A stretch of DNA of 32,531 nucleotides from Deltaproteobacteria bacterium RIFOXYD12_FULL_56_24 (GTDB lineage Bacteria > Desulfobacterota > Desulfobulbia > Desulfobulbales > Desulfurivibrionaceae). A model generated the notes under the pieces. That model made no database searches and was not told where the DNA came from. It was given only the letters and a program-made list of their open reading frames with translations. The stretch is from assembly GCA_001799285.1 (NCBI GenBank), contig MGTD01000034.1, positions 1 through 32,531 on the forward strand, read 5' to 3'. Shown piece after piece: positions 1 through 9,031 of the stretch; within the stretch, counting starts at the first letter, position 1, and the number at the start of each line of letters is the position of its first letter. The translations under genes were made by a program, and so were the position numbers.

Positions 1-36
1 GGGAAGCTTGGTGGGAGAGTAGGTCGCCGCCGATTC
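1..36 (+). rRNA. rrf: 5S rRNA, 3' end (partial)
   Basis: The first 36 bases contain the GGGAGAGTAGGTCGCCGCC block typical of the 3' end of bacterial 5S rRNA, ending in a T-rich stretch. The body of the gene lies to the left of the window, so an rRNA operon ends here. Confidence 0.8.
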
Positions 37-48
37 TTTTTTTGTTGT

Positions 49-83
49 AAAACCCTTCCCCTCAAAAGGAAGGGTTTTTTTTT
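49..83 (+). terminator. Rho-independent terminator of the rRNA operon
   Basis: An 11-bp stem (AAAACCCTTCC at 49-59 pairing with GGAAGGGTTTT at 68-78) has an 8-nt loop and is followed by an unbroken T run. It sits directly behind the 5S rRNA end and would stop the rRNA transcript before the next gene. Confidence 0.8.
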
Positions 84-146
84 GCCTAAAACCAGAGTAT
101 GTTTTTTTTGAGTGCTTTAACAAACGGCTATTTTGCGGGGGAGTGT

Positions 147-1169
147 ATGGAGTATTCTTCAGTTGTTGCTATTGTGCTAGCGGCCGGAAAGGGCACCAGG
201 ATGAAATCCGATAGCCCCAAGGTTCTACACGAAACTTTTTTTTCTCCGATGATACATCATGTTTTGAATGCACTTCAGCCCCTATTTTTTGGGAAAAATA
301 TTGTTGTCACCGGGCATCAGCACCAATTGGTTGAAGAGGCTCTCCGGGAATATCCACTCTCATTTGTTCACCAGTCACAACAACTCGGAACAGGTCATGC
401 TGTTCTTGCCTGCGAGGGAGAGTTGCGCTCTCATAAAGGCCCTGTTTTCATATTGTGCGGAGATACCCCTCTCGTCAGAACCGAAACGCTCCGGCAGTTT
501 CTCCATGCTCATGTCGAAAGCGCCTCCCTTTTAACGGTGATGACGACCACCATAGCAACGCCTGACAATTATGGAAGGATTGTCTCCGATGAACACGGAA
601 ATATTGTGAAGATTGTCGAAGAAAAGGATGCTACCTCCGCAGAAAGGGGGATTAGGGAAATTAACGCTGGAATTTATTGTGTCGATGCGCAATTTTTGCT
701 TGATGCGCTTCACCGAGTCGGGACTGATAATATGCAAGGTGAAATATATCTTACTGATATTGTTGCAATTGCCACCGGAGATGGGGTTCATGTTCAGAAG
801 TATTCTTGTCTAGATAGTGAGGAAATCTTAGGCGTAAACTCAAGGCGAGAGTTGGCGCAAGCCCATGCTGTTCTGCAGAGACGCTATCTTGATGTGCTCA
901 TGGAAGCAGGAGTCACTCTTATCCAACCCGAGGCTGTCAGCATAGAAAAAACCGTAATGATTGGAAAAGATTCCGTTATATATCCCCACACCTCACTCAC
1001 AGGACTATGCAGTATTGGCTCTGGTGTGCGCATTGATTCTTTTGTAAAGATACATGATTGTGAGATCGGGGATTATGTGCGCATCGGCTCCTTTTCTCAT
1101 TTGCAACAGACCAATATCCCCGCCTGGACTACTGTTGCGCCTCATAGCGTCGATATACAGCTGACTTGA
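147..1169 (+). CDS. GlmU-like sugar-nucleotide uridylyltransferase with shortened C-terminal half
   Basis: Likely UDP-N-acetylglucosamine pyrophosphorylase, which makes UDP-GlcNAc from GlcNAc-1-phosphate and UTP for peptidoglycan and LPS. The N-terminus carries the nucleotidyltransferase signature LAAGKGTRM (residues 11-19) followed by SPKVLHE; CGDTPL and NAGIYC blocks follow, as in GlmU. I chose the ATG at 147 because GGGGGAG lies 5 nt upstream and the protein then starts just before the signature; an ATG at 99 would add 16 unrelated residues. The product is about 340 aa, against about 450 for full GlmU. A few left-handed beta-helix turns are present (residues ~250-330), but the acetyltransferase core and its catalytic residues are missing. 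It may act only as the uridylyltransferase, with acetylation supplied elsewhere. The stop codon lies inside an interspersed repeat. Confidence 0.8.
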   Translation: MEYSSVVAIVLAAGKGTRMKSDSPKVLHETFFSPMIHHVLNALQPLFFGKNIVVTGHQHQLVEEALREYPLSFVHQSQQLGTGHAVLACEGELRSHKGPVFILCGDTPLVRTETLRQFLHAHVESASLLTVMTTTIATPDNYGRIVSDEHGNIVKIVEEKDATSAERGIREINAGIYCVDAQFLLDALHRVGTDNMQGEIYLTDIVAIATGDGVHVQKYSCLDSEEILGVNSRRELAQAHAVLQRRYLDVLMEAGVTLIQPEAVSIEKTVMIGKDSVIYPHTSLTGLCSIGSGVRIDSFVKIHDCEIGDYVRIGSFSHLQQTNIPAWTTVAPHSVDIQLT

Positions 1170-1211
1170 GCATCTAGCATGCTCAAACGAAACTTATGCC
1201 CTTTGGGTATA
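1160..1211 (+). repeat. Interspersed hairpin repeat, copy 1
   Basis: This copy starts GCTGACTTGAGCA, forms a first hairpin (TTGAGCA...TGCTCAA), then reads ACGAAACTTAT and a second small hairpin GCCCTTTGGGTAT. The same two-hairpin unit recurs at 10900-10950 and, inverted and interrupted, at 15456-15613. It overlaps the stop codon of the upstream gene, as copy 3 overlaps the cysE stop. Confidence 0.75.
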
Positions 1212-1271
1212 AAAATATCCTAATTGTTGGGTGTGGTTATCGCAACGGTTTTTCTTTTCTGGATATAGGGC

Positions 1272-1301
1272 TTGACTTTCTTTTTTCCGAAAGGGTAAAT
1301 T
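1272..1301 (+). promoter_or_regulatory. Possible sigma70-type promoter for zapB-zapA
   Basis: TTGACT at 1272-1277 and TAAATT at 1296-1301 are separated by 18 nt and lie about 130 nt before the zapB start. The fit is reasonable, but similar matches occur by chance in AT-rich DNA. Confidence 0.35.
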
Positions 1302-1431
1302 CCCGGTTCATTCGACGGTTGCTGTATGAATATAGTTTTGTTTTTTTGCTTGCGGGCTGGGTTCTGGAACGTTGGGTTTTCTGGGTGTAATTTTATTCCT
1401 CCCGTCTGTTCTTGGGAGAAGAGGAGTCAGT

Positions 1432-1749
1432 ATGGAATATGAGGAAGATTTAAAGAAGCTTGAGAGTAACGTCGAGAAAATGTTGACTAATCTCGATTCA
1501 GTTCAGGGAGAAAAGATAAGGTTACAAGCCGATGTTGCCCGTTTGGAAAAGGAAAATAATGAGCTTGATGAGCAGATCAAGCATCTGACGAACGAGAAAA
1601 AGAATATCCTCCAACGGGTTTCAGGGCTGCTCGGGTCCATTGAGAAATGGGAAAAATCCGCGGCACTCGAGGTTGGGGCTTTATCTCCGGCGGACGCTCT
1701 TGGAAAGAGCTCTCCCGAACCTGTTCAAGGGGTTCTGATGGGCAACTGA
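1432..1749 (+). CDS. zapB: Cell division protein ZapB-like coiled-coil protein
   Basis: A 105-aa, strongly charged protein predicted to be almost entirely coiled coil over residues 1-75 (heptads rich in Leu, Glu and Lys, such as LEKENNELDEQIKHL), with a flexible Pro/Ser tail. ZapB-type proteins support the divisome by bridging ZapA and the Z-ring. The start is the ATG at 1432, preceded by GAGAAGAGGAG; a longer frame from 1372 would add a hydrophobic leader without a ribosome site. zapA follows 60 nt later, which supports the naming because small coiled coils are hard to assign by sequence alone. Confidence 0.65.
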   Translation: MEYEEDLKKLESNVEKMLTNLDSVQGEKIRLQADVARLEKENNELDEQIKHLTNEKKNILQRVSGLLGSIEKWEKSAALEVGALSPADALGKSSPEPVQGVLMGN

Positions 1750-1809
1750 TTGTGGAAATATATTGCTTTCAAGGAGTTATTCTGTTAACCCTTTCATGGA
1801 TGGTGCATT

Positions 1810-2091
1810 GTGGAACGATTGGTCACCTTTAAAGTGCTTGGCCAGGAGTATCCTCTCTATACTGATGCCCCGGAAAAAGATGTGCAGGAAATCCTGTTTT
1901 TGGTAAAAATGCAACTAGAGGATGCGGGACAAGCCTCTCAGCATTTTTTGCCAGCGAGCAAGCTTGGTATCCTAACGAGTTTGAATATCGCAAGTAAATA
2001 TGTGAAGATGAAAAGGGAATACGAAGAATATAGGCAACTGGTTGAGGAAAAAATCAGTCTGCTCAGTGAAAGGATAGAGAAAAATATTTAG
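1810..2091 (+). CDS. zapA: Cell division protein ZapA
   Basis: A 93-aa protein of usual ZapA length. It begins MERLVTFKVLGQEYPLYTD, the conserved N-terminal beta-strand region of ZapA, and ends in a helical coiled-coil segment (residues ~55-93). ZapA binds FtsZ in the cytoplasm and cross-links protofilaments in the Z-ring. The start codon is GTG at 1810 with only a weak GATGG ribosome site; this start gives the family's N-terminus. It follows zapB and precedes a 6S RNA, the zapA-ssrS neighbourhood found in many proteobacteria. Confidence 0.85.
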   Translation: MERLVTFKVLGQEYPLYTDAPEKDVQEILFLVKMQLEDAGQASQHFLPASKLGILTSLNIASKYVKMKREYEEYRQLVEEKISLLSERIEKNI

Positions 2092-2100
2092 ATGGCACAG

Positions 2101-2285
2101 AGTTTTCCCCTGCCTTGTTAGTGATCTGGGAGAGTGTCTCGAGCCAACATTGAGATTGAGGGCGACTTTGCTGTTTCTGGAAAGGAATCCACTTCGGTGG
2201 AATTCCTTCAAGGGAATTCAAGTACCGCCCACCTAACGCAGTTAGGTTCGATGTCGCTGCCTGACACTTCAATGGCGGGGGATTT
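2101..2285 (+). ncRNA. ssrS: 6S RNA
   Basis: This region matches the layout of 6S RNA, the regulator that mimics an open promoter and holds sigma70 RNA polymerase in stationary phase. The 5' part TTTTCCCCTGCC pairs with GGCGGGGGAT at 2274-2283. The block TGTTAGTGATC, then CGAGCCAACATTGAG, aligns with the conserved 5' half of E. coli 6S (TGTTCGCAAGC ... TGAGCCGATATT). A terminal hairpin is formed by GGAATCCAC, TTCG, GTGGAATTCC (2184-2206). It lies 9 nt after zapA, the usual position. The boundaries are my estimate from the closing stem. Confidence 0.8.
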
Positions 2286-2777
2286 GCCTATTATTGGCCC
2301 TTCAAGATATGGATGGGGCTTTTACATAATATGTGTGGGGATGCCCTTCGGGCAGGCAGAATAAACTGTAATAATACTCTGCCCATCACGAAGATGCGAG
2401 AACGGAAGTATTTGTCGCTTTTCCCCAAGTGGGAACTGCGCATCGGGTTGTGGTTCAGGTCGCTTGTTTGCATCATACGACAAAAAAAGTTCTCCGGAGA
2501 TACGGGGAGATATTATATCGATTATTGAAAAAACGTCGTCTGAAGATTTTTTTTGCCAAAACAAGAGAGTTACACCTGAAGCAGACCTTTTCTTCCCGTT
2601 TTTGTCTCTTTCTGATTCATTCCCCCGGGCTGTAAATTAGGGTTGGCGCATTTTGTTGCAAGGCTGACAGCCAGGCTTGCATTTTTCCGTCCCCACTTCT
2701 TTTAGACATGAGTGCGATATGTCCCCCAAGGGGACTGTGCGTGCTTTTCAGATAAATTCGACATTGAGGTTGTCTCC
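2286..2777 (+). other. Long intergenic stretch between 6S RNA and rny
   Basis: About 490 bases with no protein I recognise. The 5-formyltetrahydrofolate cyclo-ligase gene that often follows 6S RNA is not visible here. A GCCCTTCGGGC hairpin lies at 2343-2353. Several short open frames exist in all phases, one of them free of stops from about 2362 to 2638, but none combines a start codon, a ribosome site and a family match. It may hold the rny promoter and leader or decayed sequence. Confidence 0.4.
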
Positions 2778-4337
2778 GTGACCGTACAGATAATATTAGC
2801 GATTGTCCTTGGCATCTGCTGTGGAGTTGGCCTTGGTTTTTTGGTGCGTAAAAAATTTATTGAAGATCGCACGGAGAATCTTGAGGCTCAGGGCCGCAAG
2901 CTTATTGAAAATGCTCTGTCCGAGGCAGAGCAAATTAAAAAGGAAGCTGTCCTGCAAAGTAAGGATGAAGCCTTTGCTCTGAAGCAGGAAGCAGAAAAAG
3001 ATATCAAGGCTCTGAAGAAGGATGTTCTTGAGGAGGAAAAAAAATTCATTCAGAAGCTTGAGCAGATTGAACGGAAAATGGATTTTCTGGACAAGCGAGA
3101 GATGGACTTTTTGAAAAAGGAGCAAGCATTTTCCCGAGATGAAGAAGTTTTGGCCCGTCGTCAAAAGGAGATCGATCTCCTTATAGAAGAACAGCGAGCC
3201 CAGCTTGAAAAAATCTCCGGAATATCCCGCGAGGAAGCGATTAAGCAGCTTACCGACAGCATCGAAAGTGAAGCACGGATGGAAGCCGCCAAAATGGTGG
3301 TCAAGATCGAAAACGAAATGAAGATCACCGCGGATAAGAAGGCAAAGGATATAATCTCCTTGGCTATTTCTCGATATGCCGGTGATTATGTCGCTGAAAA
3401 AACGGTTTCGGTCGTGCCTTTGCCAAATGAGGAGATGAAGGGGCGAATTATCGGTCGGGAAGGTCGGAATATCCGGGCCATCGAAGCCGCCACCGGGATC
3501 GATATCATCATCGATGACACTCCCGAAGCAGTCATCCTCTCCGGTTTCAATCCGGTCCGGCGAGAGATTGCCCGTCAGTCCTTGGAACGCTTGATCACCG
3601 ATGGCCGAATTCATCCAGCCAGAATCGAGGAGATTGTGGAAAAGGTGACCGAGGAGCTTGACGTGACCATGCGGGAGGCAGGGGAACAGGCAACCTTTGA
3701 TGTGGGCGCGCATGGCGTTAATCTCGAATTGATCAAGCTGCTGGGCCGTCTTAAATACCGGACCAGTTATGGGCAGAATGTTTTGCAGCATTCCCTAGAA
3801 GTCGCTTTTCTTTGCGGGGTTATGGCGGCCGAGCTCGGTATTGATGTGAAGCTGGCAAAACGGGCCGGATTACTCCATGATATCGGTAAGGCTGCGGATC
3901 ATGAAATTGAAGGGTCACATGCCAGCATTGGCGCTGATCTGGCTAAAAAATATGGGGAATCATCGGTTATCGTCCATGCCATTGCTGCTCACCATGAAGA
4001 TGTCCCGCCGAATGGAATTCTTGATGTTCTCGTGCAATCAGCTGATGCCCTTTCCGGTGCCCGGCCAGGGGCGCGGAAGGAAATGCTGGAGTCGTATGTC
4101 AAGCGGCTGGAGGATCTTGAGAAAATAGCCAATTCTTTCAAAGGGGTGGAAAAATCCTATGCCATTCAAGCCGGCCGCGAGGTAAGGATCATTGTCAACA
4201 GTGGGGTGATCAGCGATGCGGAGGCAATGATCGTCAGTAAGGACATTGTCAAGAAGATCGAGCAGGAGCTTACCTATCCCGGGCAGATTCGAGTAACCGT
4301 AATCCGGGAAACCAGGGCCGTGGAATACGCCAAATAA
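2778..4337 (+). CDS. rny: Ribonuclease Y
   Basis: A membrane-anchored endoribonuclease that starts mRNA decay. Domains in order: one N-terminal membrane segment (residues ~2-24), a long Glu/Lys-rich coiled coil (~28-185), a KH RNA-binding domain with [11 protein letters not shown] (~212-222), and an HD domain with H337 and the H366-D367 pair in LLHDIGK. From the GTG at 2778 the protein is 519 aa, matching the family (about 520), and the membrane segment comes at the very start. GAGG lies 9 nt upstream. An upstream ATG at 2712 would add 22 residues and lacks a good ribosome site. A strong terminator follows. Confidence 0.93.
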   Translation: MTVQIILAIVLGICCGVGLGFLVRKKFIEDRTENLEAQGRKLIENALSEAEQIKKEAVLQSKDEAFALKQEAEKDIKALKKDVLEEEKKFIQKLEQIERKMDFLDKREMDFLKKEQAFSRDEEVLARRQKEIDLLIEEQRAQLEKISGISREEAIKQLTDSIESEARMEAAKMVVKIENEMKITADKKAKDIISLAISRYAGDYVAEKTVSVVPLPNEEMKGRIIGREGRNIRAIEAATGIDIIIDDTPEAVILSGFNPVRREIARQSLERLITDGRIHPARIEEIVEKVTEELDVTMREAGEQATFDVGAHGVNLELIKLLGRLKYRTSYGQNVLQHSLEVAFLCGVMAAELGIDVKLAKRAGLLHDIGKAADHEIEGSHASIGADLAKKYGESSVIVHAIAAHHEDVPPNGILDVLVQSADALSGARPGARKEMLESYVKRLEDLEKIANSFKGVEKSYAIQAGREVRIIVNSGVISDAEAMIVSKDIVKKIEQELTYPGQIRVTVIRETRAVEYAK

Positions 4338-4354
4338 AATTGTCACCATCTGCA

Positions 4355-4399
4355 ATACTGAGGGAACCAGGCAATCCATGATTCCCTCAGTATTTTTTT
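4355..4399 (+). terminator. Rho-independent terminator after rny
   Basis: A perfect 12-bp stem (ATACTGAGGGAA at 4355-4366 with TTCCCTCAGTAT at 4382-4393) is followed by a T run. It lies only 27 nt before the tyrS start, so either tyrS is read through it or a promoter is squeezed in or around it. Confidence 0.85.
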
Positions 4400-4426
4400 C
4401 CCGGACCACTTCCCTTTGATCACCAC

Positions 4427-5644
4427 ATGAAAATATCAATTGAAAAACAAATAGAGCTGATAGAGCGCGGGGCGGTCAACGTTATTTCCAGGCCGGACCT
4501 TGTCAAGAAACTGGAAAAATCGGCAGCGACCGGAGTACCTTTAAAGATCAAGGCCGGTTTTGATCCGACCGCTCCTGATCTCCATCTTGGCCATACCGTT
4601 CTCATCCAAAAGCTGAAGCATTTTCAGGATCTCGGACATGAAATATGTTTTTTGATCGGGGATTTTACCGGGATGATTGGGGACCCGACCGGGAAGTCCG
4701 AGACCAGGAAACCTTTGACCGTTGAACAGGTTGAGAAAAACGCCGAGAGCTACAAGGAACAGATCTTTAAAATTCTCGACCCCGAGAAAACAAAGGTCGT
4801 TTTTAACAGCACCTGGCTGAACAAGCTTACTTCCAAGGAGTTCATCATGCTGGCCTCGCAACTTACCGTGGCCCGCATGCTTGAGCGGGAGGATTTCAAG
4901 GTCCGTTTCGAAAATGAGCGGCCGATCAGCATTCACGAGTTCCTCTATCCTCTTATTCAGGGGTATGATTCCGTTGCTCTTCAGGCGGATGTGGAGATCG
5001 GCGGCACCGACCAGCTCTTCAATCTGCTCATGGGCCGTGATCTGCAACGGGTGTGGGGGCAGGATCCCCAGGTGGTCATCACCATGCCTTTGCTCGAAGG
5101 ACTCGACGGGGTCAACAAGATGAGCAAATCCCTGGGCAATTACATCGGTATCACCGAAAAGGCCGATGACATCTACGGCAAAACCATGTCGGTTTCCGAC
5201 AGCCTCATGTTTCGGTATTTCGAGTTGCTCAGCGATCTTGCCGCAGAGCAGATAGCCGCGCTTCAGGCGGAGATGCAGGCGGGCCGCAGGCATCCCAAGG
5301 CGGTCAAGCAGCAGCTGGCCCGTGAGTTGACCGGCCGGTTTTATGATGCCGAGGCAGCCCAGAGAGCGGAAGAGAATTTCGAGAAGATCTTCAGCCAGCA
5401 TGACAACCCGGAGGAAATGTCCGAGGTTGTTCTCTCCGCCACTGCGGAAGGGATCTGGCTGCCGAAGCTTCTGGTGGAGACCAAGTTGGTCAGCGGCACC
5501 GGAGAGGCGCGCCGGATGATCCAGCAGAATGCGGTTTCCCTCAATGGCGATAAGGTGAACGACATCGACCACCTCGTGGCGACCCAGGGCGAGATTATCC
5601 TGAAGGTCGGCAAACGGCGTTTCTGCAAGGTGACATTCTCTTAG
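4427..5644 (+). CDS. tyrS: Tyrosyl-tRNA synthetase
   Basis: Charges tRNA-Tyr with tyrosine in the cytoplasm. Class I synthetase signatures are intact: the HIGH-type motif HLGH at residues 53-56 and KMSKS at 231-235. The C-terminal ~65 residues form an S4 RNA-binding domain ([20 protein letters not shown]). The length of 405 aa fits the TyrRS branch with the shorter HLGH motif. The start at 4427 comes 27 nt after a strong terminator. No T-box is visible in front of it. A bidirectional terminator closes the gene. Confidence 0.95.
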   Translation: MKISIEKQIELIERGAVNVISRPDLVKKLEKSAATGVPLKIKAGFDPTAPDLHLGHTVLIQKLKHFQDLGHEICFLIGDFTGMIGDPTGKSETRKPLTVEQVEKNAESYKEQIFKILDPEKTKVVFNSTWLNKLTSKEFIMLASQLTVARMLEREDFKVRFENERPISIHEFLYPLIQGYDSVALQADVEIGGTDQLFNLLMGRDLQRVWGQDPQVVITMPLLEGLDGVNKMSKSLGNYIGITEKADDIYGKTMSVSDSLMFRYFELLSDLAAEQIAALQAEMQAGRRHPKAVKQQLARELTGRFYDAEAAQRAEENFEKIFSQHDNPEEMSEVVLSATAEGIWLPKLLVETKLVSGTGEARRMIQQNAVSLNGDKVNDIDHLVATQGEIILKVGKRRFCKVTFS

Positions 5645-5667
5645 CTTTCACCGTATCAGCAAGGAAA

Positions 5668-5706
5668 CAAAAAAGGGGAATCGATAATTTCGATTCCTCT
5701 TTTTTG
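5668..5706. terminator. Bidirectional terminator between tyrS and dapL
   Basis: An A-run, then an 11-bp stem (AGGGGAATCGA at 5674-5684 with TCGATTCCTCT at 5690-5700, one G-T mismatch), then a T-run. A runs on one side and T runs on the other let it serve tyrS on the plus strand and dapL on the minus strand, which converge here. Confidence 0.8.
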
Positions 5707-5732
5707 TATCCAGCTTATTTCTGCCCCTGGCT

Positions 5733-6971
5733 TTATCTTTTACCCCATTTCCCTTGGATGCGTTTCACCGCCTCCTGCACATTCTCCCGCGCGCCAAAGG
5801 CTGAGAGGCGGAAGTAGCCTTCGCCGCTTGGCCCGAAGCCGCTGCCTGGGGTACCCACCACATGGCATTCGGTGAGCAGCTTGTCGAAGAAATCCCAGCT
5901 TGCCAGACCCCCAGGCGTCTTCAGCCAGATATAAGGGGCGTTCACCCCGCCGAAGCAGGTGATGCCTGCTGTTTTCAACCCCTCCAGAATGAGGCGGGCG
6001 TTGTCCAGGTAAAAGGAGATGGTCTCCTTAACTTGGGGCCAGCCTTCGTTTGAATAAACCGCAGCTGCAGCCCGCTGCACCGGATAGGAAACCCCGTTGA
6101 ACTTGGTGGTTTGGCGCCGATTCCAGAGTTTGTTCAGGCCCACTTTTTCCCCGCCCGCAGTTAGAGCCAGGAGCTGCTCGGGCACCACGGTCAGGCCGCA
6201 GCGAACTCCGGTAAAGCCGGCGGTTTTGGAGAAGGAGCGGAATTCAATGGCGCAATTTTTCGCTCCCTCAATCTCGTAGATGGAGTGGGGGATATCCGGC
6301 TCGGTGATATAGGCCTCGTAGGCTGCATCAAAAAAGATGATCGAGCCCTGGTCGTTGGCATAGTCCACCCAGGCCTGCAGCTCCGCCCTGGAGGCCACCA
6401 TGCCGGTGGGGTTGTTGGGGTAGCAGAGATAGATGATGTCCACCTTTTCCCTGGGGATGGCCGGGGCAAAGTTGTTTGCCTCGGTGCACGGCAGATAGAC
6501 CAGCCCCTCGTAGTAGCCTCTGGCGTCCGCCTCACCGCTCCGGCCGATCATGACATTGGTGTCGTTATACACCGGGTAGACCGGATCACAGATGGCGACT
6601 TTGTTGGCCAGGGCAAAGATATCGAGGATATTGGCGCTGTCGCATTTGGAGCCGTCCGAGACGAAGACCTCCGAGGGCAGAAGATCCACACCCAGCGGGT
6701 TGTATGATTTTTCGATGATGATCTTGCTCAACCAGTCATAGCCCTGCTCCGGCCCGTAGCCGTGAAAGGTCTCCCCAAGGGCCAGATCGTCAACCCCGTC
6801 ATGAAAGGCCTTGATCACTGCCGGGGCAAGCGGCCTTGTTACATCGCCGATGCCAAGGCGGATAACCTTGGCATCGGGATTGGCATCGGTAAAGGCTCTC
6901 ACCCGCCTACCGATTTCCGGGAAGAGATAGCCCGCTTTAAGCTTGAGATAGTTTTCGTTGATTAAGGTCAT
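5733..6971 (-). CDS. dapL: LL-diaminopimelate aminotransferase
   Basis: Makes LL-diaminopimelate from tetrahydrodipicolinate and glutamate in one PLP-dependent step, for lysine and peptidoglycan. The 412-aa length and the N-terminus ([20 protein letters not shown], then [11 protein letters not shown]) are characteristic of DapL. The PLP lysine lies in [12 protein letters not shown], and CYPNNPTG is the aspartate-aminotransferase-fold substrate motif. The start ATG has GGAG 6 nt upstream. DapL is found in plants, chlamydiae, Desulfobacterota and some archaea; its presence suggests that the succinylase branch is not used. Confidence 0.95.
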   Translation of the reverse strand: MTLINENYLKLKAGYLFPEIGRRVRAFTDANPDAKVIRLGIGDVTRPLAPAVIKAFHDGVDDLALGETFHGYGPEQGYDWLSKIIIEKSYNPLGVDLLPSEVFVSDGSKCDSANILDIFALANKVAICDPVYPVYNDTNVMIGRSGEADARGYYEGLVYLPCTEANNFAPAIPREKVDIIYLCYPNNPTGMVASRAELQAWVDYANDQGSIIFFDAAYEAYITEPDIPHSIYEIEGAKNCAIEFRSFSKTAGFTGVRCGLTVVPEQLLALTAGGEKVGLNKLWNRRQTTKFNGVSYPVQRAAAAVYSNEGWPQVKETISFYLDNARLILEGLKTAGITCFGGVNAPYIWLKTPGGLASWDFFDKLLTECHVVGTPGSGFGPSGEGYFRLSAFGARENVQEAVKRIQGKWGKR

Positions 6972-7062
6972 TCTTTTCTCCAGTTCATTTTTGGATCAAA
7001 TACCGTGTTGAGGCGAAAAATTTTACCTGCGAGCGGAAAAAAACGAAACAAAATAGTTACGT

Positions 7063-7773
7063 TCATTCTACCTTGGTCTGTCGGTGGTCTTCGAAAATTT
7101 TGCCGTCCTGGAGCAGGATCAAGCGGTCGGCCCAAGCGATGATGCGTGGATCGTGGGAGGAGTAGAGTACGGTAGTGCCGCGTTCCTCGTTTAAGCGGCG
7201 GAGAAGTGCGATAATGGACTCGCCGGTTGCTGAGTCGAGGTTGCCGGTCGGCTCGTCGGCAAGTACCAGCGATGGATTGCCGATCAAGGCCCTGGCCACG
7301 GCCACCCGTTGTTGCTGGCCGCCGCTCAGGTCCGTGATCCGCCGTTGGGCAAGCTCAGCAAGTCCTACCGCATCGAGCATCATCGTTACCCGTTTGTTGC
7401 GTTCCGCCGCTCCTATTCCTTGCAGCAGCAGGACATACTCAACATTTTCAAAAGCGGTCAGTACCGGAATGAGGTTGAAGGTCTGGAAGACAAAACCGAC
7501 GGCGGTTCGCCGGAAGAGGGCGCTTGCTGACCGACTCAAGCCGGAGATATCTCTTCCGCCAAAGTGAATGGTGCCGCTGGATGGCTGATCCAGGGTGCCG
7601 ATCAGGTGAAGCAGAGTACTTTTACCAGAACCGGAAGGTCCTGCCAGACAGACAAATTCGCCTTGGTGCATGGTCAGGTCGACGCCAGCCACCGCCTGCA
7701 CCTGGTGGCTATTGGTGCGGTAGACTCTGGTGACGCCGCGCAGAGTGATTTGGCTTTTAGTGGCGTCAGACAT
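7063..7773 (-). CDS. ABC transporter ATP-binding protein (LolD/MacB type)
   Basis: A 236-aa ATPase that would power the adjacent permease. Walker A is GPSGSGKS (45-52), the signature is LSGGQQQR (149-156), and Walker B is LVLADEP (169-175). The sequence resembles the LolD/MacB/FtsE group, which drives periplasmic mechanical movements or extrusion of lipids and lipoproteins rather than classical uptake. The start overlaps the permease stop by 8 nt (ATGTCTGA), so the two are translationally coupled. It is the last gene of a five-gene minus-strand set with isoprenoid and methyltransferase enzymes, so the cargo could be a modified lipid (inference). Confidence 0.9.
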   Translation of the reverse strand: MSDATKSQITLRGVTRVYRTNSHQVQAVAGVDLTMHQGEFVCLAGPSGSGKSTLLHLIGTLDQPSSGTIHFGGRDISGLSRSASALFRRTAVGFVFQTFNLIPVLTAFENVEYVLLLQGIGAAERNKRVTMMLDAVGLAELAQRRITDLSGGQQQRVAVARALIGNPSLVLADEPTGNLDSATGESIIALLRRLNEERGTTVLYSSHDPRIIAWADRLILLQDGKIFEDHRQTKVE

Positions 7774-9031
7774 GGGAGAGTGCTTTGACCGGATTAAGCC
7801 TGGACGCCTTCCAGGCAGGATAGAGCCCGGCTGTTGCAGCGGTTGCCAGGGTGATGGTGTTGGCCAGAATGAGATCGCCTGGAGTGAGTACCGCCTTGAG
7901 CACCGAGCCGACTACGAAATACTGGTTGGCACTGGTGAAATGAGTCAGGTCGATGCCGTAGCGGGCTAGATAGACGCAGGCCCCGAAGCCCGTAAGGCTG
8001 CCCGCCAAAGCGGCGAACAGGCCGAGCAGCAGGGACTCGGTCATCACCAGACTAACGATGCCTCCAGGCGTGGCACCCAAGGCGGTCAGAGTGCCGAATT
8101 CCCTGAAGCGCTCAAAGATGACGGTGGTCATGGTGTTGGCAATGCCCATGGCCACAATGGCAAAAAGGATGATGATCAACAGCCGGAAAGTGGCATCGTT
8201 GAGTTCCATAAGCTGGGCCAGATCCGGGACAAGTTCCTGCCAGGTCATCACTTGATAAGCGGCGGTCGGCAGGTATTGTTGCAGATGGCCGGCCAGTTTG
8301 GCTGCCTGGGCCGGCGGGCAGGCGGCGGCTACTTCGCTGATGGAGTCTTCGGCATCAAGCAGGGTTTGGGCGGTGGCCAGCGAGAGATACACGCGGCTCT
8401 GGTCAAAGGAGTCGAGTCCGGTGGCAAAAAGGCCGGTCACCGTGAATCTGTCGGTTCTGGTCTGGCCGAAGAAGCTCTGCACCATGAGGGTCATGGAATC
8501 GTTGATATTGAGGTCGAGCGCATCGGCAAGACCTTTGCTGATAAGGACTTGACCAGGGGCGAGCTGGTAGGTGCCCCGCACTATTTTTTGTCGGATCAGG
8601 GTGACGGATGCCTCTTGAGCTGGGTCGATCCCACTCAGGTAAACCGAGGAGCTGTGTCGGCCGGCGATGATCAGAGCCGGAGCCTTGAGGCGCGGCGCAA
8701 AGTTGGTGATTCCTGCGGCTTTAAAAGCGATGGTAATAGCCTTGGGGGTGGGCAGAGGCAGCAGGCGGGTCTGGTTGCGGGCAAAACCGGCGGCGTGGAC
8801 TTGGATGACACCGGTGTCGAGGCTCAGCGCACTCTCCATCATTTTCTGGTGCAGACCACCCATCAGCGCTTGAAAGACGATGAGACAGAAGACGCTGAAG
8901 GCTACCGCCGCCACAGTAAGCAGGGAGCGCCGCCGGTGGCGCAGGATGTTGCGCAAGGCTATTTGAAGATGGGCTCCGAGCAGCGCCGGGGAAAGAGTCC
9001 TGCCGGGGAGGATGTCGTCGGTCATCCGCAT
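7766..9031 (-). CDS. ABC transporter permease, FtsX/MacB-like
   Basis: A 421-aa inner-membrane protein with the MacB/LolC plan: one membrane segment near the N-terminus (~34-58), a large periplasmic domain (~60-275), then three membrane segments (~283-307, ~327-358, ~385-410). It ends in the conserved ASRLNPVKAL motif. The partner ATPase overlaps its 3' end, and its own start overlaps the upstream methyltransferase by 10 nt. The family couples cytoplasmic ATP hydrolysis to movement of the periplasmic domain. The substrate is unknown; the operon suggests an isoprenoid or other lipid. No adaptor or outer-membrane partner is encoded nearby. Confidence 0.88.
   Translation of the reverse strand: MRMTDDILPGRTLSPALLGAHLQIALRNILRHRRRSLLTVAAVAFSVFCLIVFQALMGGLHQKMMESALSLDTGVIQVHAAGFARNQTRLLPLPTPKAITIAFKAAGITNFAPRLKAPALIIAGRHSSSVYLSGIDPAQEASVTLIRQKIVRGTYQLAPGQVLISKGLADALDLNINDSMTLMVQSFFGQTRTDRFTVTGLFATGLDSFDQSRVYLSLATAQTLLDAEDSISEVAAACPPAQAAKLAGHLQQYLPTAAYQVMTWQELVPDLAQLMELNDATFRLLIIILFAIVAMGIANTMTTVIFERFREFGTLTALGATPGGIVSLVMTESLLLGLFAALAGSLTGFGACVYLARYGIDLTHFTSANQYFVVGSVLKAVLTPGDLILANTITLATAATAGLYPAWKASRLNPVKALSHV

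Noticed and set aside
2343-2353. GCCCTTCGGGC hairpin as the 6S RNA terminator
   Set aside because: The stem is short, no U-tract follows, and it lies about 60 nt past the closing stem of the 6S RNA.
4541-5572. 343-codon minus-strand frame opposite tyrS, and a 331-codon one opposite rny (2796-3791)
   Set aside because: Antisense shadows of strongly conserved genes, without ribosome sites or recognisable domains.
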